Positions 1-6,056 of a stretch of DNA of 6,112 nt are shown here, piece after piece; the stretch's first letter is position 1, and each line of letters starts with the position of its first letter. Below the pieces are notes generated by a model. The model was not told the origin of the DNA. It worked only from the letters and a program-made list of their open reading frames with translations, and made no database searches. The position numbers were made by a program, and so were the translations under genes. Source of the stretch: Candidatus Fermentibacteraceae bacterium (GTDB lineage: Bacteria > Fermentibacterota > Fermentibacteria > Fermentibacterales > JCC-6); the NCBI GenBank assembly GCA_021162285.1, contig JAGGYZ010000325.1:1-6112 (forward strand). Direction: 5' to 3'.

Positions 1-2919
1 CTGGTTTCTCTTGAAATTCACATTGAAACTGCTCCCCTCGGTGAGCGTCCTTTCTGCAGTGCCGGGAGAGATGACGAGATCACAAGAATGCTGATAGTCA
101 CAGAAGCTTCCCTGGAAACGACTTTTCAGATACTGGCAGACCGAAGAACGGATCAGGGCATTCTAACCGAAGTTGTGACAATGGAAACGGTCTATGCCAG
201 TTCGGCAGGAAGAGACAATGCCGAAAAACTCCGTAACTACATCAAGGATTACTACACTCAGAACGGTCTCGATTACCTTCTGCTTGGAGGTGACTCCGAT
301 GTTGTTCCCTTCAGGTATTCCTATGCGATGACCTGTGAGGCAGATTATCACCCCAGAGAAGACAGTCTCCCCTGCGATCTGTATTTCTCTGACCTGGACG
401 GAACATGGGATGCCAACGGCAATGACATCTTCGGTGAGGTGGCAGACAATGTAGATCTGCACCCGGATATCTTTGTTGGAAGAGCCGCAGTAGAAAATGT
501 ATCTGAAGCTCAGATATTCGTAAACAACATCGCTTCCTACGAAGACTGCCTGCACAACGATTTCTACGAGAGGGTACTTTTCCTCGCTGATGTTCTGTGG
601 ACAAACCCCTACACGAACTCCGGAGAAAGCAAGGATTACATCGATGAACACTTCCTGCCTGATTATCTCTTTGTAACAAAACTCTACAAAGCTCTGGGAA
701 ACGAAAACCTCTACACTGCAATGGCCGCCTTCAACCAGGGACAGAATCTCGTTAACCACGACGGCCATGCCTGGTACAACACCATTGGTGTAGGTGATGA
801 TTACATGTATGCCAGCAATGTGGACGCCATTGATTCCGACGGAAAATTCGCCGCCGTGATGTATTCCATCGGCTGCTGGAGCGCGGCATTTGACTTCGAT
901 GCCATTGCTGAACACTTTGTTACAAATTCCAATGGCGGCTGCATTGCGTACATAGGCAACTCCAGCTATGGATGGGGCTCCCCGGGCAACCCTCTTTACG
1001 GGTATTCCGATGCACTGGACCACCTGTTCTTCAACTACCTCTACAGCGACTGGTCTTTAACTCTTGGCGAACTGCTGGCCAACACAAAGGAATACTTTAT
1101 TCCCTACAGCCAGTGGGAGAATGTTTACAGATGGCACCAGTACGAAGTAAATCTCCTTGGCGACCCTTCATTCAGGCCGTACAGAAAAACACCTGTCGGG
1201 ATTGAAGTTGTCTGCCCGGAAATAGTAACATCCAACACTTCCATCTTTCCCGTTCAGGTTTCAGGAGCGGAGCCGGAAGGGCTGACAGTGTGCGTTCACG
1301 ACGAAGGAAACAACTACGAAACCGTTGAACTGGATGCAACCGGCCAGTACTCTTTCGGTCTGACTCAGCCTGTTACAGGAAGCGTTAGCGTTACCGTTAC
1401 AGGTCCTGCTGTTAAAAGAACAACTGTAGTCGTTGCGCAGTCTTCAGGCCCCGACCCGGTTATTTCCCAGCTGACTGTAAACGATACGCCTGGTCTGGGA
1501 CATCTTTCTCCAGGGTGCACGGCCGGTCTTGCCGTTACCCTTCTTAACCAGGGCAACGAAGATCTCACAGGGGTTGGGATCACTATTTCCTCCATCAGCG
1601 GCCCTGGAACCCTCACACAAAGCTCAAGTTCCTTCGGGAACATTTCTGCCGGGAACCAGGCCACCGGATCGCCGGAACTGGCCCTCACAGTGAGCGGTTC
1701 AGCCGGTACTGGTTCAGTTGTTACCCTCAGCGGTCAGATAACATCAGATCAGGGAACCTGGGAGCTTTCCATCCCCATGCTGGTGTACGCACCGGGGCTG
1801 TTCTTTACCACGTACTCTGTTGATGATGAAACAGGAGGAAACGACAACGGAATACCGGAACCGGGAGAAACATTCCAGCTTGACCTGAACGTAGCAAACC
1901 TGGGCCTGCTGGCTGCTGAGAATGTTACTCTGGAGATGTCTGATTACCCTGCATGGGTCACATGGCCGCAGGATTCCGCCTGGGTCGCCTCCATTCCGGA
2001 AGACAGCACCGGCACATTCTCTCTTACCTGCACACTTTCCTCAGGCGCGCCATCACCGTCGTTCCCGTGGTTCTACTTTGATATTTCCTCTGAAACCACA
2101 GGGTACACCACAGAGGATACCCTCAGGTTAACTGTAGGCGAAACGGGTATTTCAAACGATGTGGAATCAGGAGCATCAGGCTGGACCCACTCCGGCACCA
2201 GCGATATGTGGAACATCACAGACACAAACAGTCATTCTCCCAGCCACTCCTGGTTCTGTGGCGGCAGCGGCGGTTATGTAAACAACATGAACTGCGGGCT
2301 TGTGTCGCCTGAGCTCATTCTGGCTCCTGACGCCTCAGTTGAATTCTGGACTTCCTTCGATGTAGCCATCTACGGCAGCGACGGCATATACCTGATAATC
2401 CACAATCTTACTGCAGGAACAGCTGACACCCTTTCCTTCATAGGGTCTGGAGGAGCTCTCGGGCCAGACGGGAAGGGCATTGGTACCGGCTGGGTACCTT
2501 TCAACTACGATCTCTCAGATTTTGATGCCGGAACCTCAGTTCAGATTGAATTCCTGTTCATGTCAGACAACGACGGTGACACCGGTGATGGTTTCTACAT
2601 CGACGACATTTCCATAGAAGGTGCCTATGAGGGTTGTACCGGGATGTCCGGCGGATCACCTGTTGCAGTGTCTCCAATGGGAGCTCCATTCCCCAATCCA
2701 TCACAGGAATCTGTAACTGTTCATCTGTTCTCTGAAAATCAGGGAAACTGGAATCTGAACCTGTTCGACATGTCTGGCAGGATAGTGGCGGAAACAACTG
2801 GAGTCTCCCCTGTTAACACCACAGTTAACCTTGATGTATCCGATCTCACACCAGGTGTGTATTTCCTCCGGTTCTCAGCAGAAACACAGACTTCCAGAAA
2901 GCTGGTGATCCTGAGATAA
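1..2919 (+). CDS. Secreted gingipain-type C25 cysteine peptidase with T9SS sorting domain (5' partial)
   Basis: This is a cell-surface or secreted cysteine endopeptidase of family C25; 972 residues are visible. The frame is open from base 1, and the C25 core already runs through the first in-window ATG (88), so that ATG is internal; signal peptide and propeptide lie outside the window. Residues are numbered from base 1. The peptidase domain covers about 25-395. It has the family block around 125-161 (DLYFSDLDGTWD, then PDIFVGR), likely catalytic His256 (NHDGHAW, codon 766-768), likely catalytic Cys292 (SIGCWSAAFD, codon 874-876) and the closing LLGDPS near 385-390. A gingipain-type Ig-like domain follows (398-480), then two CARDB-like beta domains (about 485-597 and 599-716), a MAM or jelly-roll-like domain (about 719-870, ending GFYIDDISIEG), and a type IX sorting domain (about 891-972: PFPNPS, LFDMSGR, LTPGVYFLR, KLVILR). 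Domain and catalytic assignments are by motif recognition. Cleavage specificity cannot be read from the sequence. Confidence 0.93.
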   Translation: MVSLEIHIETAPLGERPFCSAGRDDEITRMLIVTEASLETTFQILADRRTDQGILTEVVTMETVYASSAGRDNAEKLRNYIKDYYTQNGLDYLLLGGDSDVVPFRYSYAMTCEADYHPREDSLPCDLYFSDLDGTWDANGNDIFGEVADNVDLHPDIFVGRAAVENVSEAQIFVNNIASYEDCLHNDFYERVLFLADVLWTNPYTNSGESKDYIDEHFLPDYLFVTKLYKALGNENLYTAMAAFNQGQNLVNHDGHAWYNTIGVGDDYMYASNVDAIDSDGKFAAVMYSIGCWSAAFDFDAIAEHFVTNSNGGCIAYIGNSSYGWGSPGNPLYGYSDALDHLFFNYLYSDWSLTLGELLANTKEYFIPYSQWENVYRWHQYEVNLLGDPSFRPYRKTPVGIEVVCPEIVTSNTSIFPVQVSGAEPEGLTVCVHDEGNNYETVELDATGQYSFGLTQPVTGSVSVTVTGPAVKRTTVVVAQSSGPDPVISQLTVNDTPGLGHLSPGCTAGLAVTLLNQGNEDLTGVGITISSISGPGTLTQSSSSFGNISAGNQATGSPELALTVSGSAGTGSVVTLSGQITSDQGTWELSIPMLVYAPGLFFTTYSVDDETGGNDNGIPEPGETFQLDLNVANLGLLAAENVTLEMSDYPAWVTWPQDSAWVASIPEDSTGTFSLTCTLSSGAPSPSFPWFYFDISSETTGYTTEDTLRLTVGETGISNDVESGASGWTHSGTSDMWNITDTNSHSPSHSWFCGGSGGYVNNMNCGLVSPELILAPDASVEFWTSFDVAIYGSDGIYLIIHNLTAGTADTLSFIGSGGALGPDGKGIGTGWVPFNYDLSDFDAGTSVQIEFLFMSDNDGDTGDGFYIDDISIEGAYEGCTGMSGGSPVAVSPMGAPFPNPSQESVTVHLFSENQGNWNLNLFDMSGRIVAETTGVSPVNTTVNLDVSDLTPGVYFLRFSAETQTSRKLVILR

Positions 2920-2933
2920 CGAACACACCGGGA

Positions 2934-2951
2934 AAGCATCTGTCGATGCTT
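2934..2951 (+). terminator. Possible transcription-end hairpin after the C25 peptidase
   Basis: A perfect 7-bp inverted repeat (AAGCATC / GATGCTT) with a 4-nt loop (TGTC) begins 14 bp after the peptidase stop codon. Position and compactness suit a terminator or a 3'-end-protecting stem-loop. No T-run follows directly; the nearest is five Ts at 2971-2975, 19 bp further on. It is therefore not a canonical intrinsic terminator. Confidence 0.35.
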
Positions 2952-2963
2952 GCAGCACTTATA

Positions 2964-3007
2964 AATACAGTTTTTGTACCACGCCGATCTGAATACAGTT
3001 CCTGTAC
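2964..3007. repeat. Two 16-bp palindromic direct repeats, 28-bp period
   Basis: The 16-mers AATACAGTTTTTGTAC (2964-2979) and AATACAGTTCCTGTAC (2992-3007) match at 14 of 16 positions, and their starts are 28 bp apart. The core of each is a palindrome: TACAG-TTC-CTGTA (2994-3006) is perfect with 5-bp arms, while TACAG-TTT-TTGTA (2966-2978) has one arm mismatch. Paired dyads of this size resemble dimeric-regulator operators or subterminal repeats of a mobile element. The distance to the next start (about 320 bp) is long for an operator. No transposase is present. Function unknown. Confidence 0.5.
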
Positions 3008-3121
3008 ACGAATGGGGAAGGGCTGCTTTCGCTGAAGAATGGTGGGCCTGGTGTGGTGTCTTCGGTGAAAATCTGCGGGAAGACAAGTTTGACTGAGCTT
3101 GTTTGATGCAGTATGGTCAGC

Positions 3122-3150
3122 CCCGTGTAGAAATCAAAGTTTTTACAGGG
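3122..3150. promoter_or_regulatory. Bulged inverted repeat upstream of the flavoprotein gene
   Basis: The left arm 3122-3133 (CCCGTGTAGAAA) pairs with the right arm 3140-3150 (TTTTTACAGGG) around a 6-nt loop. This gives 8 bp (including one G-T wobble) plus 3 C-G pairs across a single bulged G at 3125. It lies about 175 bp before the start at 3325. No U-run follows on the + strand, so it is not an obvious intrinsic terminator. It could be an mRNA leader structure or a protein-binding dyad. The pairing is seen directly; the role is inferred and uncertain. Confidence 0.3.
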
Positions 3151-3324
3151 ATAATTGTGTTACTTAGCGGGCAATTTGTGGAATCACGGAAAATTCACTT
3201 TCCTATTGATCGTTGAAGATATGCTAAGACACTCATTTAAGGCCTCGGCAGAAAGACAGAGTTCTGATTCAAACGGGGATACAGACAGATAGACGAAAAA
3301 CTGGATACGAACAGGAAAGAAAAT

Positions 3325-4653
3325 ATGGAGTCAACTGTTCATGTGATTGTCGGTGCAGGAGTAACCGGTCTTACCACCGCAGTGGAACTGGAGAAGCAGG
3401 GTAAAACAGTTGTGATCCTGGAGGCTTCAAAGCACTATGGGGGGATGAGCAGATCCTTCACCATGGATGGAGTTGTATTCGACCTGGGTCCCCATATGCT
3501 GATGCTGAATCCCAATAAACCCTGCGGCGTTTATCTGAGGAAACTTCTTCGCCACGAAGAGATGTACAGACGAAGATACAAATTTGAAATAAACAACGGA
3601 GAAAGAATCTGGCGGTCTCCTGTAACACCCGCGGAACTGCTTCGTTATCCCGCATGGGCCAGACAGGATGTTTTAAGAAGCCTGCTGCACAGAAAGAATG
3701 GAAACAGGGGCAGGCCAACTCTGGATAATTACATCAGCAGAAGAAGCGGCAGGAAAATCTACTCATCAGTATTCAAACCGCTGATCAGAAAAAAACTCGG
3801 CAAAGACGGATCAGATATTCACGAAAACTGGTGGCTGAGACCTCCGAAGAATGTTCACATTGGAGGACACAAGTCTCCTCCCATCCCCGGCAGGCCGACA
3901 CCGAAGGCCATTCTTGGCAGATTTCTGCATGATCTTATGCCAATGTACCTGTACCCCAAAAGTGGAATGGGAACAGTTACTGAACTGTTAAGAAAACAGT
4001 TCAAAGGCAGGTTGATAACATCATGCGGCGATATCAGATTATCAGGTTCAGCCAAAAAGATTACTGAAGTTTCCTTCTCCGGTACTGAATTAAAAGCTGC
4101 CAGCCTTGTGTGGACCGCTCCTGTCAGGGAATTTTACAAAGCTCTCTCAGAAGAAACTCCAGCTGCTACTGAAACCATCTCAACGAGACTGGTGTTCATC
4201 ACATTCAAAGCAGACACACTCCCGAAAAGACCAAACCTTTACACCTACTTTACCGGTACAGACACGGTGTTTACCCGTGTCTATTCTCCCCGCTCGATAT
4301 TCAGAGATGATTCACCTGAAGGGCTGGAAGGCTTCTGCTTCGAGATAAGGAGTACAGACCGGATCCGGTCAATGTCCCATGAACAACTGATAGATATCAC
4401 GGCATCGGACGCACTGAGAACCGGAATTGCACCGGGATCTATTATCTCTGCGAGAGTAATTGATATCAACGATTCCTCCTCGCTTTTTGCAGTTGACTAT
4501 CTTGAAAAAGAGAAAGCGCTTTTCAGTGCCATAAACAGATTCAGTAACCTCGTATTTGCAGGAAGACACGGCAATTACTTTAACTGCCTGCTTCCAGGAG
4601 CTGTAGAGCAGGGACTGCTGGCTGCCGAAAGGATTGAAAATGCCTCTGTTTGA
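3325..4653 (+). CDS. FAD-dependent oxidoreductase, amine-oxidase/protoporphyrinogen-oxidase-like
   Basis: This 442-aa flavoprotein has the fold shared by amine oxidases, protoporphyrinogen oxidase and phytoene desaturase. The N-terminal FAD-binding Rossmann motif is complete: G10-A-G12-V-T-G15, acidic E33 at the end of the second strand (VVILEAS), G39-G40 of the GG doublet, and FDLGPH at 52-57, which normally lies near the flavin. A GMGTVTELL stretch at 214-222 matches the segment preceding the second FAD-contact strand. The C-terminal NLVFAGRHGNYF...GAVEQGLLAAERI (408-437) is the usual FAD-binding tail. No signal peptide or membrane span is seen, so it is probably cytoplasmic. The ATG start is supported by AGGAAAG (3313-3319) and by the Rossmann strand beginning at once. 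The substrate is unknown. A haem-biosynthesis role is not implied: no hem genes are nearby, and this family label is often applied to enzymes of envelope-glycan or natural-product loci. It is probably co-transcribed with the overlapping radical SAM gene. Confidence 0.9.
   Translation: MESTVHVIVGAGVTGLTTAVELEKQGKTVVILEASKHYGGMSRSFTMDGVVFDLGPHMLMLNPNKPCGVYLRKLLRHEEMYRRRYKFEINNGERIWRSPVTPAELLRYPAWARQDVLRSLLHRKNGNRGRPTLDNYISRRSGRKIYSSVFKPLIRKKLGKDGSDIHENWWLRPPKNVHIGGHKSPPIPGRPTPKAILGRFLHDLMPMYLYPKSGMGTVTELLRKQFKGRLITSCGDIRLSGSAKKITEVSFSGTELKAASLVWTAPVREFYKALSEETPAATETISTRLVFITFKADTLPKRPNLYTYFTGTDTVFTRVYSPRSIFRDDSPEGLEGFCFEIRSTDRIRSMSHEQLIDITASDALRTGIAPGSIISARVIDINDSSSLFAVDYLEKEKALFSAINRFSNLVFAGRHGNYFNCLLPGAVEQGLLAAERIENASV
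4628..4633 (+). promoter_or_regulatory. Shine-Dalgarno fixing the radical SAM start at 4640
   Basis: AAAGGA lies inside the 3' end of the flavoprotein gene, 6 nt before ATG 4640. A TTG codon in the same frame at 4634 directly abuts this motif with no spacing and is therefore not a credible start. The arrangement suggests translational coupling between the two genes. Confidence 0.7.
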
Positions 4654-5740
4654 TTTCCGGACCTCCACAATAGGATCGGGTACCCGATCAAAGATAACGA
4701 TCCTGCAGGAACACATCCGCTCCTTTCTGCGTCACATGACCCTGCCGAGGCTGAAAAATCTCATTGCATCGGAAAAAAACAGAATTACAGGCAGAGCCAG
4801 CATAAACTCCATGCCTTTCTTCCTGAAGATTGAATCAACCGGCTTGTGTAATCTGGACTGCAAATGGTGCACGGGCAGCCGCAGGGATAGACTGCCTGGA
4901 GAGCGAAGTGCAGGCAGAATGACTCTAAAACAGTTTAAAAGAATACTCGATCAAACGGGGAAGTACCTGTTCCGGATCAACCTGTACGGCTTTGGTGAGC
5001 CCCTGCTGTTCCCGGAAACCTTTAAAATGATAAAGGAAGCCTCATCGCGGAATATCGGTATGGTTATCTCATCCAATATGAATGTTGTATCTGACACTCT
5101 AACCGAAGATATACTGGACTGCGGACTGGAACTGCTTATCTTTTCCTGCCACGGTACCACAGGTAAAACTGTTCAGAAATTCATGGGAAATTCCGCAGAT
5201 GTCCAACTGGCCCTGAAAAATGTTGAAAATCTGGTAAAAGAAAGAAACAGAAGAAAGCAGAGATTCCCGGTAATACAATGGCAGTACTGTGTTACCGGAT
5301 TTAACGAACACCAGATGGAGGATGCCAGGGCAACAGCGGACAGGCTTGGAATTGATGCTATCCGGTTTATAAAACCATGGTTTCCCCCTGATGCAGGTGA
5401 TGAATGGTACTCCTCCCTGTTTCCCAGAAGGTCTTTTACCCGCAGTGATTACAAAGCCCAATCATGCTCATGGCCATACAGAGGAGCTTACATAAGCTGG
5501 GACGGAGGCATTCTTCCGTGCTGCCGGGAAGAACTGTATCCCGTTAATGATTTCGGAAATGTACTCAGTGAAGATTTCCAGTCCATCTGGAATGGGGATC
5601 GCTACGTTCAGAGCCGGAAGCTCATCAAAGACCCCGATTCCTTCAAACCTTCCTGCAAAACGATCTGCTCTACATGCCCTGTACTTGGCTTCAAGCCAAC
5701 GGTACCGCAGTGGGAACAAAATTCACAGCAAAACACATAA
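4640..5740 (+). CDS. Radical SAM/SPASM domain protein
   Basis: This 366-aa radical S-adenosylmethionine enzyme is numbered from ATG 4640. The radical SAM cluster motif CxxxCxxC is C70-NLD-C74-KW-C77, preceded by the strand FFLKIESTG. A GEP motif (119-121, in LYGFGEPLLFP) follows and would contact the SAM amino group. The C-terminal SPASM region has C276-x12-G289-x4-C294, fitting the family pattern CX9-15GX4C, with an adjacent C295. A final C339-xxx-C343-xx-C346 could ligate an auxiliary iron-sulfur cluster. The number of auxiliary clusters is uncertain because the last cysteines do not follow the standard CX2CX5CX3C layout. The first 50 residues are basic and resemble the N-terminal extensions of SPASM proteins in polysaccharide or lipid loci. 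Known SPASM enzymes modify peptides, proteins or small molecules; this substrate is unknown. The 14-bp overlap with the flavoprotein gene points to joint function. Confidence 0.92.
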   Translation: MPLFDFRTSTIGSGTRSKITILQEHIRSFLRHMTLPRLKNLIASEKNRITGRASINSMPFFLKIESTGLCNLDCKWCTGSRRDRLPGERSAGRMTLKQFKRILDQTGKYLFRINLYGFGEPLLFPETFKMIKEASSRNIGMVISSNMNVVSDTLTEDILDCGLELLIFSCHGTTGKTVQKFMGNSADVQLALKNVENLVKERNRRKQRFPVIQWQYCVTGFNEHQMEDARATADRLGIDAIRFIKPWFPPDAGDEWYSSLFPRRSFTRSDYKAQSCSWPYRGAYISWDGGILPCCREELYPVNDFGNVLSEDFQSIWNGDRYVQSRKLIKDPDSFKPSCKTICSTCPVLGFKPTVPQWEQNSQQNT

Positions 5741-5742
5741 CC

Positions 5743-5771
5743 TTGCAGCAGGTTTGCCATGGTGCTATTAT
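5743..5771 (+). promoter_or_regulatory. Weak candidate promoter for the small-protein/nucleotidyltransferase pair
   Basis: TTGCAG (5743-5748) and TATTAT (5766-5771) are separated by exactly 17 bp. The -10 matches the sigma-70 consensus at 5 of 6 positions but the -35 only at 3 of 6. It would give a leader of about 95 nt carrying the 5777-5808 inverted repeat. Bacteroidota often use a different promoter consensus, so this is only a candidate. Confidence 0.2.
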
Positions 5772-5776
5772 GCAAT

Positions 5777-5808
5777 GGGTAACAGTGGGTTCGCTGGCTC
5801 TGTTACTC
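5777..5808. promoter_or_regulatory. Inverted repeat before the small-protein gene (operator, leader hairpin or terminator)
   Basis: GTAACAG (5779-5785) and CTGTTAC (5800-5806) form a perfect 7-bp dyad around a 14-nt spacer; as RNA the stem extends to 9 bp with one G-U pair (5777-5808). It sits 36 bp after the radical SAM stop and 65 bp before the next start. It could bind an autoregulator of the downstream pair or end the upstream transcript. No T-run follows, which makes an intrinsic terminator less likely. A smaller hairpin (CAGG-CTTG-CCTG, 5818-5829) follows. Confidence 0.4.
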
Positions 5809-5873
5809 TGAGTTTACCAGGCTTGCCTGTGGGTTGATGTTATAGATTCTCAAAGGAAATGTGTGCGGAATAA

Positions 5874-6056
5874 ATGGATAGAAGAGTGGTTAGTATTGGA
5901 AACTTCAGAGAGCTGGCAAGGGAAAATGTGCAGATTCTCAAACGAACCGATGCATCTGAAAAATTCGCGACTATCACCTATTTGAGGGAATGTTTTTATG
6001 GGCCTGAAGCAACTACCGGCAGACTTCAAAGAGTTTATACAATCTTTAAACGATAG
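5874..6056 (+). CDS. Small protein paired with a nucleotidyltransferase (possible TA-like partner)
   Basis: This 60-aa basic, helix-prone soluble protein has no signal peptide or membrane segment. It begins MDRRVVSIGNF and ends GRLQRVYTIFKR. The pattern of a short RRV..IG start, a mid-protein LREC.YG segment and a terminal RLQRV motif is one I recall in small conserved proteins encoded just upstream of nucleotidyltransferase genes; this is recollection, not a search result. The ATG is the first usable start: an in-frame stop (TAA 5871-5873) immediately precedes it. The Shine-Dalgarno is weak (GCGGAA, 5865-5870). Its last 59 bp overlap the next gene in another frame. Being encoded first and small, it could be the antitoxin or a regulatory partner of the enzyme. 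That role is inferred from layout only. Confidence 0.72.
   Translation: MDRRVVSIGNFRELARENVQILKRTDASEKFATITYLRECFYGPEATTGRLQRVYTIFKR
5984..5989 (+). promoter_or_regulatory. Shine-Dalgarno fixing the nucleotidyltransferase start at 5998
   Basis: GAGGGA lies 8 nt before ATG 5998, within the small-protein gene. An in-frame TGA at 5983-5985 rules out any start further upstream, so the 59-bp overlap is real if the downstream gene starts at this ATG. Confidence 0.65.

Larger units (their letters stand above)
2920..3324. other. 405-bp intergenic gap without a supported gene
   Basis: No open frame here has both a plausible Shine-Dalgarno sequence and protein-like content. The longest + strand candidate, 36 codons at 3106-3216, lacks a ribosome binding site. 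The gap holds a hairpin at 2934-2951, paired palindromic repeats at 2964-3007 and a bulged hairpin at 3122-3150. The last stretch (about 3270-3324) is purine-rich and leads into an AGGAAAG ribosome binding site at 3313-3319, upstream of the ATG at 3325. I found no convincing -35/-10 pair, although the promoter of the downstream two-gene unit presumably lies here. Confidence 0.6.

Noticed and set aside
88..90. ATG 88 as the true start of the peptidase
   Set aside because: The frame is open to base 1. The ATG falls within the conserved strand that opens the C25 core (RMLIVTEAS), and no signal peptide follows it.
163..1023. 286-codon open frame on the - strand opposite the peptidase domain
   Set aside because: It lies wholly antisense to a strongly supported C25 domain with recognisable motifs; its translation has no recognisable domain and looks like a codon-bias shadow.
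2964..3007. Repeat pair as a minimal CRISPR array
   Set aside because: There are only two copies, with 16-bp repeats and a 12-bp spacer. This is far from CRISPR dimensions and no cas genes are present.
2739..3086. 115-codon - strand frame spanning the peptidase 3' end and the gap
   Set aside because: It overlaps the conserved T9SS sorting domain antisense, and its product is low in recognisable structure. No ribosome binding site or homology pattern supports it.
3106..3216. 36-codon + strand frame (MQYGQPRVEI...) as a possible precursor peptide for the SPASM enzyme
   Set aside because: There is no Shine-Dalgarno before the ATG. The product has no Cys and no leader/core pattern, and the frame contains the 3122-3150 hairpin.
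4634..4642. TTG at 4634 as the start of the radical SAM gene
   Set aside because: The AAAGGA motif directly abuts this TTG, leaving no spacer. ATG 4640 has a good 6-nt spacing.
5777..5808. GTAACAG...CTGTTAC as an integron attC site
   Set aside because: It lacks the paired inner boxes and the core-site consensus, and no integrase or cassette array is visible. The dyad alone is insufficient.
5547..5837. 96-codon + strand frame overlapping the end of the radical SAM gene
   Set aside because: It is out of frame with a conserved SPASM cysteine region, has no ribosome binding site, and its translation has no recognisable features.
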